A stretch of DNA of 64,000 nucleotides from Oribacterium sp. C9 (GCF_002007235.1 NZ_MUHW01000017.1:1-64000); one strand, 5' to 3'; shown: positions 9,399-19,422, counted from the first letter of the stretch. Notes: generated by a model not told the origin, from the letters alone. Made by a program: numbers and translations.

Positions 9399-9857
9399 TC
9401 ATTCGCTTAACGACTTGAACATCTGCATCGGATTCTCCGCAGCCTTTACCTTATCGAAGGTCTTTTCGATGATTCCTTCTTCATTAATTAGATAAGTAGA
9501 GCGGACTATGCCCATATATGTTTTACCGTAATTCTTTTTTTCCTTCCATACATCGTAGGCCTGAATGACCTTTAACTCCGTATCTGAAAGAAGTGTAAAC
9601 GGAAGACCGTACTTTTCCTCAAACTTTTTATGAGATGCCACGGAGTCCTTACTTACTCCCAGAACCACAGCTCCCTTCTCACGAAACTGCGGATACAGTT
9701 CACCAAATGCGCATGCCTGCTTCGTGCATCCCGAAGTCATATCCTTGGGATAAAAATATAAGATGACCTTTTGCCCCCTGTAATCTGTCAGTGAACGCAT
9801 CTCTCCGTTCTGATCCGGTAATGTAAACTCCGGTGCCTTTGTTCCTATCTCCAGCAT
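9399..9857 (-). CDS. bcp: Thiol peroxidase, BCP/PrxQ-type peroxiredoxin
   Basis: A 152-residue thioredoxin-fold peroxiredoxin reducing peroxides with thioredoxin as donor. The active loop TSGCTKQAC holds the peroxidatic Cys44 and a resolving Cys49, the spacing of atypical 2-Cys BCP enzymes. The start at 9857 (MLEIGTKAPEF) is preferred over 9875 because AGGAGGGG lies just upstream and the family begins near LxxGxxAPxF. It is cytoplasmic. In an anaerobe it fits oxidative defence, together with YaaA nearby. Confidence 0.95.
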   Translation of the reverse strand: MLEIGTKAPEFTLPDQNGEMRSLTDYRGQKVILYFYPKDMTSGCTKQACAFGELYPQFREKGAVVLGVSKDSVASHKKFEEKYGLPFTLLSDTELKVIQAYDVWKEKKNYGKTYMGIVRSTYLINEEGIIEKTFDKVKAAENPMQMFKSLSE

Positions 9858-9987
9858 AGTTCCCCTCCTTATCATTTATTGATATCAGCACTTAATCGAA
9901 AATTTATATGTACGATTATACTTGAAATAGCACATAACGTACAATCAATGCATCTCCATCGTGTCACTGATAAACGTCTGCATCAGT

Positions 9988-12033
9988 TTATGACAGTTTA
10001 TCCAGCTCCGATAGCAGCTTATCCTTCATGATGATCCTGTCAATGATCCTGTTGTTCACATACCACTGAAGATCCGCGTCATCGCTCCCTGACGCGAGAA
10101 TCAGGCAGATATCAGGGTTAAGTCTTCTGACGATCTCCAGAAACTCTATGCCGTTCATACTGTCCAGAGTGTAGCTTACGACAAGGATATCACAGCACTT
10201 CGGATCCTTCTGAAGTCTGGAAAGAAGCTGCATTTCCTCGGTCGTAAAGGATATCTCCATGCTCTTCTGAAGGGTCTCACTGTTTCTGGTACGGGACTTC
10301 ACCTCCTGCTCAAGTTCATCCAGGAATTGTTTATCGTTATCAATATAAACCAGCTTTCTTATTCCTTCAGCCTTCTTTTCTTTAGCCTTACTAATCTCAG
10401 GGAAGAAAAGTGAAAAAACCGTACCGCCCCCCTGTTCACTTTCAACACTGATGCTTCCCCCGAGTGAATGCATGATATTTCTCACCACAGATAGACCAAG
10501 TCCTGTTCCGTGATGGGATCCCTTTGTTGTATAGAAGGGTTCAAAGATACGATTCTTCGCGTCCTTTGAAATTCCCACACCGGTATCGGAAACTGTCAGT
10601 ACAGCACCTTCCCCGGTCCGCTTCAGAACTATATCCAGTTTCTTTCGCTCACTCTTTTCCATGGCCTGAAAAGCGTTTTTGCAGAGATTCATAAGTATAT
10701 GCTGCATCATGCCGTCTCTGGCTAGTACAGTCATATCCTGAGACATTATTTTAGAAGAAAACTCTATCTTTTTCGGCGTCAGTCTTTTTATGACTTCCAC
10801 CGCAGCCTCTGTATCAGTCCTCAGGTTTACAGGTCCGAGATCCGCCCCTGAATCCTGTCTCGAAAAGTCCAAAAGCTCCCTCGATAATGAAGCTGCTCTG
10901 TCTGTTGACTGAAGTATCTCCCCTGCCATCTTTTTTCCACGCTCTCCGGTCTCCGGATCATTCTCCAGAAGCTCCGCGTATACCATTACAGGTGTCAGAT
11001 AGTTGTTGAACTCATGGGCGATATGGCTCGCCATCATGCCGAGGGACTCTATCCTCTGATAATGTCTCAGTTCGTCCTTCTGTCTCGCCACCTCTTCCAT
11101 TCCCTGATTTATTTCTCTCAGGTACTTGATCTCATTTTTCTGAGACTCGGATCGCATACGGGTACGGTTTATCAGGATCACTACTGCTGCAACAATAAAA
11201 AAATACACGCCTGTTAATGTCAGGATAACTGCCAGCATATCCGAGAGAGGTTCATCCAGCTCATTCATGGGTAGAGTAGAATTAACTATCCATCGTTCCT
11301 CCAGTATGTCTACAGTCGTGAAGGCAACGATACGCTTTATCGGGGCGATGTCAGGATCATCCCATACAAAGGTATCGATGACGCTCATGCCCTTATCATT
11401 GTTTCTCTGAAGATTCAGCCAGTCTTCAAGACTGGACAGATCAAGCTCCGGATACTGTTCCTTTCTGTCATAGATGGCATCCATACCTATCTGGTTTTTG
11501 GCATGATGCATGATGATGGCGAGGTTTTTGTCCTTGACTACAGAGTAGCCTCCATTACCTATCTTCACCGGGGCCACTATACGACGATATATCACATTGA
11601 GATCCATCAGAAACATTAGTCTGAAGATGCCATCCACGGTCTCCACATCTTTATTTATTTCAAGTACATACCAGCCGCTGCCGGAAAGATGTTTTCCGCT
11701 TATCACAGCATCCCCGGCCTCAGTTCCCTCACTTACGGTTATTGAATCAAAGACGGTACTGTTCTTTTCCTGATATTCTCTGACTGAATTTTCCAGCTGC
11801 TTTGCCGATGGGATCTCATTGCCCGAAAAGAAATAATCGATCTTTGTCAGTTCACTGATTATCGTGTTGTTCAGACTCTCTCCAATGGTCTCCGCCATGG
11901 CCAGAAGCTGTTTCTGCTCCGAGCGTATAAGCTTTTCCCGGTAAACTCTGTAGCTGTAAATGTCTACAAACACCACACAGATGGATAAAAGCACCAACAG
12001 CAGGATGTTCAGGGATTCCTTATGTTTGCCCAT
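9988..12033 (-). CDS. Sensor histidine kinase with C-terminal pseudo-receiver
   Basis: A 681-residue kinase. An N-terminal membrane helix, an extracellular sensor region (about residues 35-260, Cache-like by length) and a second helix (about 268-290) precede a coiled linker, a HisKA domain with the phospho-His in SHIAHEFNN (His340) and an HATPase domain (DTGVGISKD, GTGLGLSVV). The C-terminal 120 residues look like a receiver, but the phospho-accepting Asp position reads Ser (VVSYTLDSMNG), so it probably cannot be phosphorylated. The start at 12033 follows GGGGAG and begins 4 bases after the response-regulator stop, so the two are translated together. Confidence 0.9.
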   Translation of the reverse strand: MGKHKESLNILLLVLLSICVVFVDIYSYRVYREKLIRSEQKQLLAMAETIGESLNNTIISELTKIDYFFSGNEIPSAKQLENSVREYQEKNSTVFDSITVSEGTEAGDAVISGKHLSGSGWYVLEINKDVETVDGIFRLMFLMDLNVIYRRIVAPVKIGNGGYSVVKDKNLAIIMHHAKNQIGMDAIYDRKEQYPELDLSSLEDWLNLQRNNDKGMSVIDTFVWDDPDIAPIKRIVAFTTVDILEERWIVNSTLPMNELDEPLSDMLAVILTLTGVYFFIVAAVVILINRTRMRSESQKNEIKYLREINQGMEEVARQKDELRHYQRIESLGMMASHIAHEFNNYLTPVMVYAELLENDPETGERGKKMAGEILQSTDRAASLSRELLDFSRQDSGADLGPVNLRTDTEAAVEVIKRLTPKKIEFSSKIMSQDMTVLARDGMMQHILMNLCKNAFQAMEKSERKKLDIVLKRTGEGAVLTVSDTGVGISKDAKNRIFEPFYTTKGSHHGTGLGLSVVRNIMHSLGGSISVESEQGGGTVFSLFFPEISKAKEKKAEGIRKLVYIDNDKQFLDELEQEVKSRTRNSETLQKSMEISFTTEEMQLLSRLQKDPKCCDILVVSYTLDSMNGIEFLEIVRRLNPDICLILASGSDDADLQWYVNNRIIDRIIMKDKLLSELDKLS

Positions 12034-12037
12034 GACT

Positions 12038-12724
12038 CTACTCCCCGTCAAATCTGTAGCCTATTCCGCGGATGGTCTTAAGATATACAGGATTCTTCGG
12101 GTCATCCTCTATCTTGTCCCTTATTCTTTTGATGTAAACCATGATGGTGTTGTCATCCACCGCAGCTTCGTTCCACACATGCTGATACAGCTGCTCCTTG
12201 GTGAATACCTGTCCCGGGTGCTCCATGAAGAATCTGAACAGGGTCAGCTCTCTTCCTGTAAGATTAAGCTCACGACCGTTCTTAAAACATTCCATACGGA
12301 GAGTATCTGCCACAAAGGGGCCTCTTCTTATCTCCTGAACCTGAACACTGTATTCACGGGTACGTCTGATAAGTGCCTTTGCATTCTGGATAAGCACACT
12401 TATACGGAATGGTTTCGTCAGGTAGCTGTCGGCACCGAATCCAAGACCCAGTACCTGGTCCACTTCATCAGACTTTCCGGAAAGCATCATCACAGGAGTG
12501 TGGTCACCCGAAGCTCTCATTTTCTGAAGTACCGTATATCCGCTAACATCAGGCATCATAACATCAAGGATCACGAGGCTGTAATGCTTCTTTTCCAGCA
12601 TCTGAAGTGCCTCTCCTCCGTCTGCCGCCTCGTCCACATCTATTCCTTCTCCCATAAAGCCCGCCTGTATCGCCTGTCTGATAGGAGCTTCGTCATCAAC
12701 TACAAGTATTGTTTCTTTTGCCAT
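12038..12724 (-). CDS. OmpR-family response regulator
   Basis: A 228-residue regulator. The receiver has the acidic pair DD (10-11), phospho-accepting Asp54 in VILDVMMPDVSG, and Lys in LTKPF. The C-terminal winged helix ends with the usual IRGIGYRF motif. It is the partner of the adjoining kinase. With the CitMHS transporter directly upstream on the same strand, it probably controls uptake of citrate or a related carboxylate, as such systems do elsewhere. That link is inferred from position. Confidence 0.93.
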   Translation of the reverse strand: MAKETILVVDDEAPIRQAIQAGFMGEGIDVDEAADGGEALQMLEKKHYSLVILDVMMPDVSGYTVLQKMRASGDHTPVMMLSGKSDEVDQVLGLGFGADSYLTKPFRISVLIQNAKALIRRTREYSVQVQEIRRGPFVADTLRMECFKNGRELNLTGRELTLFRFFMEHPGQVFTKEQLYQHVWNEAAVDDNTIMVYIKRIRDKIEDDPKNPVYLKTIRGIGYRFDGE

Positions 12725-12768
12725 AGTTTCTACCTGTTTCTTTTTTTCTCACTATATCATATATATGC

Positions 12769-12791
12769 AAAAACGGCACCTTTCGGTGCCG
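12769..12791 (-). terminator. Terminator between the transporter and the two-component genes
   Basis: Seven-base GC-rich arms (12774-12780/12785-12791) with a GAAA-type loop and five T on the minus strand. Some read-through could feed the downstream regulator genes. Confidence 0.8.
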
Positions 12792-12805
12792 CGGGGAAAC
12801 TCTCC

Positions 12806-14107
12806 TTAGAGAGGTATGATGCCAAAGATGATGCCAAGGAGCAACATCAACAGACTGATCACATAATACAGGGGGATTGAAAACTTCATATGATCCTTCA
12901 GTTCGGTGTTTGTCAGTCCGATAGCCAGGAATGTTGCCGGAACAAGAGGACTTACCATCAGCGCGATGTTCTTTCCGATGACCATGGTAAGAGCTGTGCT
13001 GAGGGACGCTACACCGTATGTTTCACCAACCTGCATAACCAGTGGCATGATACCGTAGAAATATGCATCTGTACCAACGCAAAGACCGAGAGGCAGTGCC
13101 AGAATACCGAAGATGATATGAATGAATCTTCCGAGAGCTGAAGGAATGATTCCCATGATGGCATTGGCCATCTCTGTAAGCATTCCGGTTCCATCGAAGA
13201 TACCTACCATGGCTCCTGCTGCAAAAAGTGTTGCAGAGATGATAAGAGCTGCCGGAGCATGCTTCTTGATGAGCTTGTCCTGAAGCTTCTGATCAGGATA
13301 GTTCACTGCAAGTAAGATACAGAGTGCCACAAGGAAAACAACATAGCTTGTTGCAAGACCTGCTGAAAGTATAGCAATTACGCCGACTGTAAGGATGAGG
13401 TTAAAGATAAGGAACGGGTTTGACTTTCTTAATGCATCAGCCTCTGCTGCTGCCTTCTCATCAACCTCAACAGCCTCGCCCTTACCGGCACCTGCACCGT
13501 GCTTCATGGCGTACATTCCGAGAAGAACACCAAGCGCGATATTGATAACGAAACCTGCCACCTGGATAGGGATGAGGATGTGCCATAATTCATTGGCATC
13601 CATCTGAAGAACAGTTGCTGCTCTTGCTGTAGGTCCTCCCCATGGAAGAAGATTCATAACACCCATACATGCTCCTGTGATGCACAGAAGGATCTTCGGG
13701 TCGATATTCATTTTTTTGTAGATTGGATAGAGTGACGGAATAGTAATGAGAACAGTTGTTGCTGTTGTTCCGTCGAGGTGGGCGATAGTAGCTACAAGTG
13801 CTGTGGCTACTGTGATTGCGATAACATTGTTCCCTGCCTTCTTAACGAGCCAGTTAACTATAACGTCAAAGAGACCTGTGTCGGAAAGAACTCCGAAATA
13901 GATAACCGAGAAAATGAACAGGATACCGTTGCTTGTTGTGGTTTTGATTCCTTCTTTGATGAAATCTGCAATATCAAGCGGGCTGTATCCTAAGATCAGC
14001 GCTGCTATCACCGGAACGACTGCCAGTACGACTATCGGTGACATCTTGCCCTTCAAGAGAAGCGCAACGATTGCGATTATCATCAGAAAACCGATTAATG
14101 CGACCAT
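12806..14107 (-). CDS. CitMHS-family citrate/divalent-cation transporter
   Basis: A 433-residue membrane protein with about 11-12 hydrophobic helices. It shows the CitM pattern: an N-terminal LIGFLMI helix, HLDGTTATTVLITIPSLYPIYK, LPWGGPTARAA, and a C-terminal LVPATFLAIGL. Members import citrate complexed with a divalent metal by proton or cation symport. The start at 14107 is chosen because AGGGAGAA lies 6-7 bases before it, inside the longer frame. It precedes a two-component system on the same strand. A 32-bp palindrome lies in its upstream region and is a candidate operator. Confidence 0.9.
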   Translation of the reverse strand: MVALIGFLMIIAIVALLLKGKMSPIVVLAVVPVIAALILGYSPLDIADFIKEGIKTTTSNGILFIFSVIYFGVLSDTGLFDVIVNWLVKKAGNNVIAITVATALVATIAHLDGTTATTVLITIPSLYPIYKKMNIDPKILLCITGACMGVMNLLPWGGPTARAATVLQMDANELWHILIPIQVAGFVINIALGVLLGMYAMKHGAGAGKGEAVEVDEKAAAEADALRKSNPFLIFNLILTVGVIAILSAGLATSYVVFLVALCILLAVNYPDQKLQDKLIKKHAPAALIISATLFAAGAMVGIFDGTGMLTEMANAIMGIIPSALGRFIHIIFGILALPLGLCVGTDAYFYGIMPLVMQVGETYGVASLSTALTMVIGKNIALMVSPLVPATFLAIGLTNTELKDHMKFSIPLYYVISLLMLLLGIIFGIIPL

Positions 14108-14178
14108 AATTAATTCTCCCTTCAAAACTTTGTTCGCTTATATGTACAATCTTAATCGCCCTACCTTAAATGAATATG

Positions 14179-14210
14179 ACTCCAGTCTTACAGATCTGTA
14201 AGATTGGAGT
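14179..14210. promoter_or_regulatory. 32-bp palindrome upstream of the citrate transporter
   Basis: Arms 14179-14194 and 14195-14210 are complementary at 15 of 16 positions with no loop. The palindrome lies 72-103 bases before the transporter start. It could be an operator or a leader hairpin; the exact dyad with no spacer favours protein binding. Confidence 0.55.
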
Positions 14211-14274
14211 TATTCGCAATCCTTGAGCTTTAATCGATAAAGTCTTCTGATTCTCCTCTCCGGTTTAAAAAAAA

Positions 14275-14323
14275 TGATATAATAATAGACCGGTACTATC
14301 TGAGAGTCTCAGTGTACCAGTCT
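14275..14323 (+). promoter_or_regulatory. Extended -10 promoter and 5' hairpin of the hydrate epimerase transcript
   Basis: TGATATAAT (14275-14283) is an extended -10 element. The expected transcript begins near 14290, where an interrupted stem (14287-14304 with 14308-14323) forms. The rest of the 340-base gap to 14447 has another TATAAT at about 14410 and is otherwise featureless. Confidence 0.45.
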
Positions 14324-14447
14324 GTATCCCTGTATTTAATGCAATCTATCAACTTCAGATAAATCTCTATTCATTTATAAAAAAATATAGTATAACTCAC
14401 CTTATTTCATATAATAGTATTTGACTCTTAAAGATAAGGAGCATATT

Positions 14448-15116
14448 ATGTCCGAAATAATAACAGGAACTGTCGCAAAAAAGGCAGATCAGATAGCCAT
14501 GCAGGAAATGGGATTTAAGTCCCTTGATCTTATGGAGACCGCAAGCTCCAAGGTCGCCATATATGTGAACCGGCACTATACTTACGCCCGGGAGGCCCGC
14601 ATACTGGTGCTGGCGGGAGTAGGCAACAACGGAGCCGACGCTGTAGCTGTGGCAAGAATGCTGAAGGAAACAGGGTACGATCCTGTGGTTTGGGTCATAG
14701 GAAGCATCGAAAAAGCAAGCTGGGAATTTCTTTATCAGATGTTCCACTATCAGCAGCTTCTGGGAAGAGCAGTGATCTACAGGGAGGGTGACGATCTCCC
14801 GGACTCAGACATTTGCATTGACGGCATCTTCGGGATAGGTCTTCACCGCCCAGTCTACGGCATCTACAAGAGCTTTATGGATGAGGCCAATGCTCACAAA
14901 CACGGCATCACCATAGCCATCGATGCGCCATCAGGCATCGATACAGACTCCGGCGAGCTCATGGGGGCCGGGATAAAAGCTGACGTAACGATAACTTTCG
15001 GAAGAAACAAAACAGGTCTCGTGACCGGCGCCGGAAAAGAGTACAGCGGAAAGATTTTCGTTGAAGATATCGGAATACCTGATGAAGCATATGAGAGAGC
15101 TAAGGCAGTTATTTAG
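14448..15116 (+). CDS. nnrE: NAD(P)H-hydrate epimerase
   Basis: A 222-residue YjeF_N-domain enzyme that epimerises damaged NAD(P)HX for repair. Evidence is the GVGNNGADAVAVAR nucleotide loop, the IDGIFGIGLHRP stretch with the catalytic Asp, and AIDAPSGIDTDSG. Here it stands alone without the ADP-dependent dehydratase domain often fused to it; the partner must be elsewhere if present. The start at 14448 follows AAGGAG and matches the family N terminus; the ATG at 14421 lacks a ribosome site. It is cytoplasmic. Confidence 0.93.
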   Translation: MSEIITGTVAKKADQIAMQEMGFKSLDLMETASSKVAIYVNRHYTYAREARILVLAGVGNNGADAVAVARMLKETGYDPVVWVIGSIEKASWEFLYQMFHYQQLLGRAVIYREGDDLPDSDICIDGIFGIGLHRPVYGIYKSFMDEANAHKHGITIAIDAPSGIDTDSGELMGAGIKADVTITFGRNKTGLVTGAGKEYSGKIFVEDIGIPDEAYERAKAVI

Positions 15117-15207
15117 CCTCACTGGTTGCTATTATGCAATTTACTATTTCTTCCATGATTTATATTGAGCGCAGTTAAACGAAAGTATATTGATTTATGG
15201 TTACAAA

Positions 15208-15237
15208 AATCCGGGAGATTTCAACTCCCGGATTTTT
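15208..15237. terminator. Bidirectional terminator
   Basis: Ten-base arms (15208-15217/15225-15234) with T-runs on both strands, lying between converging nnrE and rhamnosidase genes. Confidence 0.85.
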
Positions 15238-15299
15238 CTATTCCGTTTTGGTTAAGGTAACCTAACACTATCTGTCAGCATCAAGACACCATATTATAT

Positions 15300-17819
15300 T
15301 TATTCAAAATGCCATTTTCCGGAGCCGACTTTCACTGTTTCAGCTCCGCCCGGCAGCACAACTGTTGCTTCCGTGTTTGAAGGCACTTCTATATCGAGAG
15401 AGAAAACATCATTCTCCCTTTTCCATGAGCTCACTATAAGACCATAGGGCGACTCGAAGGATGCCTCAGCGCTGTCGATTCCTTTTATGGGGCGTGGTGC
15501 AATTCTGAACTTCTTATATCCCGGAGCATCAGGCTGAATACCTGCAAGCTTCTCATACATCCATGAACCTATAGAGCCATAAGCGTAATGATTCAGGCTG
15601 TTCATTCCCGACTCATCAAAACTGCCATCAGGTTTCACGGAATTCCATCTCTCCCAGATTGTGGTTGCCCCCATCTTCACGGAATAAAGCCAGGACGGAA
15701 AATCATCGTTCAAAAGAAGAACTCCCGCAAGCTCATGAAGCCCGTTATCAGACAGCGCATGGCAGATATATGGCGTGCCCACGAAACCTGTAGTCAGATG
15801 GTTATTATGCCTTTTGATGTTTTCCTCCAGGGAAGAAGCGATCTTTTTCCTGTGTTCTTCCTTTATAAGATCGAACTGAAGGGCAAGCACCAATCCTGTC
15901 TGAGTCTCGCTGACCAGTCTTCCGTTCTTTGTTATATATTCATCCTGAAAGAGCCTTACTATCCTGTCATGAAGTTCAAGATATTTCCGGTGATCATCGT
16001 CTTTACCCAGTACCTCTGCCGCTCTGCTCACAAGCATCGCAGAATATGCGTAGAAAGCATTGGCAACAAAATATATATCTGTTGCCCCAACTCTGTCCGA
16101 GCATTCCTCCTTGTCAAGAGCCAGCCAGTCCGCATACTGGAAACCGTACTGCCAGAGCCCGTTCTCCCGGTTTGTGTGTGCAGTGATGTAGTCTACATAG
16201 TCCCTCATGCTGTCATACTGCTCTTCCAGTATCCTCTTATCTCCGTAGACCTGATACATGGTCCAGGGAATGATGGTTGCCGCATCGCACCAGGCTGCTG
16301 CAGCATCCTTATCTCCCCAGATGTTCGGAACCACATGGGGCGGACCAAACTCCATGGTCTGTTCACTCCTGAGATCATGAAGCCACTTGGTGAAGAACAG
16401 GGCTGTATTCATATTGAAGGAGGCTGTTTTACAGAAGACCTGTGCATCTCCGGTCCAGCCCATACGCTCATCACGCTGAGGACAGTCCGTCGGAATATCA
16501 ACGAAGTTACTTCTTTCTCCCCACTGAATATTGCTCTGTAGTCTGTTAATGTCTTCGTCGGAGCATCTGAAGCTTCCAGTCTCATCCATGTCGGTATGAA
16601 GTACAACGGCTGTGAAGTCCTCGGGGTGGATCTCATCCATTCCCTCAACAGCAATGAACCTGAATCCATGATATGTGAAATGAGGTCTGAATACCTGCTC
16701 AGTTCCGTCACAGATAAACTCATCCATAGCTCTGGCAGCGCGAAGATTTTCAGAGTAAAAATTTCCGTTTTTGTCCAGAGTTTCTCCATGGCGAAGAGTT
16801 ATCTTCTGCCCCTTTGTTCCCTGGACCTTGAACTCCACAAAGCCTGCCATATTCTGTCCGAAGTCAAGGACCTTTTCTCCCTTTGGTGTTACCAGATATC
16901 TCTTACAGGGTATCCTTTTTACTTTCTTTACGTATTCGTCTTCCTGTGCCACAAGGATACTTTTGCTGTGCTGAAGAACCTCTGCTTTTCCATGACTTAC
17001 AGGCTTACAATTGCTGTCTATGACTTCACCCATATATATCTGGCTAAAGCGTATGGTATGTTCAAAAACATCCCAACTGCTGTCAGTGCATATGACCTCA
17101 CTGCTTCCGTCCTCATAGTCCAGATGAAGCTCTGCTATTGCAGCTGTCCTGTCTCCGTAGAGACAAGGCTTTGACTCCACCCCGTATGGTCCTTTGTACC
17201 ATCCGTCGGCAATGGTGATCTCACAGTCACAAAAACCTCCGACTATCATTTCAGTAACATCATAGGTCTGATACTGGATACGCTTATGGTAATTAGTCCA
17301 GCCGGGTGTGAGATAAGCATCCCCTACCCTTTTTCCGTTTAAACTCATCTCATATATTCCGAGTGCGGATGCGTAGATCCTTGCGCGGACTATTTGGGGC
17401 GAAACATTGAACCTGCGGGCAAATACAGGACAGGCTGTACCTTCATAGGTCACAGGAGCTGTTATCCATTTTGCCTTCATATTTTGAGGCTCCATAAGAC
17501 CGGTCTCAAAATATGTTACGGCTTCACCTTTCTCCGAATGGTTGTCTGTTACGGCGATATCAACTCTGTATAACGTACATTCCCGTAAGGCTTCTCCCTC
17601 ATATCTTATATGTATCGATTCATCCGAAAGAACTTCTCCCGTATCAAAGACAACTCCCTTTTCTTCTTTAAATGGTGTAAGTTCGGTGACCCTGATATGA
17701 TAAGCTCTCTGTACAGTGTTTTTTTCCGCGCTTTCTATCTTCCACGAAAAACGGGGACTTTCAATGTCTATTCCCAGGGGTTCGTGTCTGTACTCCACCC
17801 TTACATCATAAATCTTCAT
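15300..17819 (-). CDS. Alpha-L-rhamnosidase, GH78
   Basis: An 839-residue glycoside hydrolase releasing terminal rhamnose. It has N-terminal beta domains (about 1-330) including a jelly-roll carbohydrate-binding part, then an (alpha/alpha)6 barrel with the GH78 motif DCPQRDERMGWTGDAQ near residues 445-460 holding the general acid region, and a C-terminal beta domain. There is no signal peptide, so it acts in the cytoplasm on imported rhamnosides. The start at 17819 has GGAG at 6 bases; the ATG at 17831 is too close to its Shine-Dalgarno. It is next to a GPH symporter and an AraC regulator. Confidence 0.95.
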   Translation of the reverse strand: MKIYDVRVEYRHEPLGIDIESPRFSWKIESAEKNTVQRAYHIRVTELTPFKEEKGVVFDTGEVLSDESIHIRYEGEALRECTLYRVDIAVTDNHSEKGEAVTYFETGLMEPQNMKAKWITAPVTYEGTACPVFARRFNVSPQIVRARIYASALGIYEMSLNGKRVGDAYLTPGWTNYHKRIQYQTYDVTEMIVGGFCDCEITIADGWYKGPYGVESKPCLYGDRTAAIAELHLDYEDGSSEVICTDSSWDVFEHTIRFSQIYMGEVIDSNCKPVSHGKAEVLQHSKSILVAQEDEYVKKVKRIPCKRYLVTPKGEKVLDFGQNMAGFVEFKVQGTKGQKITLRHGETLDKNGNFYSENLRAARAMDEFICDGTEQVFRPHFTYHGFRFIAVEGMDEIHPEDFTAVVLHTDMDETGSFRCSDEDINRLQSNIQWGERSNFVDIPTDCPQRDERMGWTGDAQVFCKTASFNMNTALFFTKWLHDLRSEQTMEFGPPHVVPNIWGDKDAAAAWCDAATIIPWTMYQVYGDKRILEEQYDSMRDYVDYITAHTNRENGLWQYGFQYADWLALDKEECSDRVGATDIYFVANAFYAYSAMLVSRAAEVLGKDDDHRKYLELHDRIVRLFQDEYITKNGRLVSETQTGLVLALQFDLIKEEHRKKIASSLEENIKRHNNHLTTGFVGTPYICHALSDNGLHELAGVLLLNDDFPSWLYSVKMGATTIWERWNSVKPDGSFDESGMNSLNHYAYGSIGSWMYEKLAGIQPDAPGYKKFRIAPRPIKGIDSAEASFESPYGLIVSSWKRENDVFSLDIEVPSNTEATVVLPGGAETVKVGSGKWHFE

Positions 17820-17883
17820 ATTGATCTCCATTCCTCCCGGATCGATGGCACAAATAATACCGAAATCCCATTTTTCACTCTAT

Positions 17884-19263
17884 TCAGCCTTCCACACTAC
17901 GATTTTCTTCACGCTTCTTGTTATCGAGAATTATCTGCGCGAAGTTCTTATCAAGATTGTAGAAGAACATGATGAACAGCATTACCACTGTCATGACAAG
18001 GGGGATATATACCGAGCAGGCAGTTATGGATAAAACCGCGGTTCTGCTCTGAACCAGTGTGTCAGCATTGTACCCGCTCCACTCGATGAGCCAGCCAACA
18101 ACGGAACTTCCCAGTCCGTTTCCTATCTTAGCCGCAAATGACATTACTGCAAAAGCACTTCCTACGATTCTCACATTTGTCTTCCAGAGTCCGTATTCAA
18201 CTGTATCCGCAAGCATACCGAGTATCTCGGATGTTGCAAGACCATATCCTACACCATAAAGAAGTCCGCAGAAGATCTGAACATCAGGTCTTGGACCCGC
18301 CAGGGCACGGATCAGGAACCCCGCTATAAGGATCACATTACCTATTCTGAAGGTGTTGCCCTTACCGAATTTTTTTACAAAAAATGCAGCTGATATAGTT
18401 GCCACGATCTGTGGCATGGCAGTCATATTCATGATGGAAGTCATATAATCTGTGCTTCCCAGAACGCCCTTACAGTAGTAAAGAAGGGAAGTTGAATATA
18501 TGCCGTTGAAAAACATGATGAGCACATAAGAAAGGCCGACCATGAGCCAGTATTTATTTTTAAGAAGATTTTTTACGATGACCTTTACCGGAAGCGGATT
18601 CTCCATCTGCTCCTGAGTCTCTGTAACACGTTCACGAACTCCTGAATAACAGATAAGCAGGAACAAAAGACCTATCATACCGATAAGTGTAATTCCCAAA
18701 TGCCATGCTCTTTCACCGGAACCGAACATATCGATGATCTTAAGTGCATATGATCCCACAAGATTTGTTCCCACCATGGCACCCACCATACCGAAGATTC
18801 CGAGAATTCCCGTTTCATAGGAATTCTTTGTGATGAGGCTGTTCATGGAATTGTAGGCTGTGTTTACAACCGTTCCGAAGACAGCATTGGCAAGATTGTA
18901 CATTACAAAGATGTAAATGTACTTAACCATATCGCTTGCAACTGATGGCACGAAAAATATTCCGATGACCGAAAGTATATAAGGAACAGCACCTCGCAGA
19001 AGCCACACCCTTGCCTTTCCTTTTTTGGAATGTGTACGGTCTACAACACATCCCATAAATATATCTGTGACACCGTCAAACACCCTGGAAATCAGCATGA
19101 TGGTTGCTATCATACCGGCATTGATATGCAGTATATCCTTATAGTAGTACATCATGTACATACTGATGATAGCAAGACCTATACAGTTACCGATATTTCC
19201 GCAGGTATAGCTCAGCCTTTCGGGAACGCTGATCTTTGCATCAACGGACAAATCCCTTTTCAT
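17884..19263 (-). CDS. GPH-family sugar:cation symporter (MelB-like)
   Basis: A 459-residue transporter with 12 predicted helices and the GPH features near the N terminus: the GNIGNCIG helix, a conserved SRVFDGVTDIFMGCVVDRT loop, and a basic KGKARVW stretch. It probably imports rhamnose-containing glycosides for the adjoining rhamnosidase; 64 bases separate the two genes and they likely form an operon. The start at 19263 is preceded by GGAGGAG at good spacing, unlike the longer frame. Confidence 0.92.
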   Translation of the reverse strand: MKRDLSVDAKISVPERLSYTCGNIGNCIGLAIISMYMMYYYKDILHINAGMIATIMLISRVFDGVTDIFMGCVVDRTHSKKGKARVWLLRGAVPYILSVIGIFFVPSVASDMVKYIYIFVMYNLANAVFGTVVNTAYNSMNSLITKNSYETGILGIFGMVGAMVGTNLVGSYALKIIDMFGSGERAWHLGITLIGMIGLLFLLICYSGVRERVTETQEQMENPLPVKVIVKNLLKNKYWLMVGLSYVLIMFFNGIYSTSLLYYCKGVLGSTDYMTSIMNMTAMPQIVATISAAFFVKKFGKGNTFRIGNVILIAGFLIRALAGPRPDVQIFCGLLYGVGYGLATSEILGMLADTVEYGLWKTNVRIVGSAFAVMSFAAKIGNGLGSSVVGWLIEWSGYNADTLVQSRTAVLSITACSVYIPLVMTVVMLFIMFFYNLDKNFAQIILDNKKREENRSVEG

Positions 19264-19422
19264 TAAACTTTTCTCCTCCAAGTAGTAGTACAAAACAATC
19301 CACCTTTCTCCCTTTTCTACAGGTCTTTTTTTGTCCCGGAACTTGATGGAGATACTATAATGGATTATCCAAGGAGAAAAAATGTATTATATTGCGCTAT
19401 TGATATACAATGTTGCGGAGCT

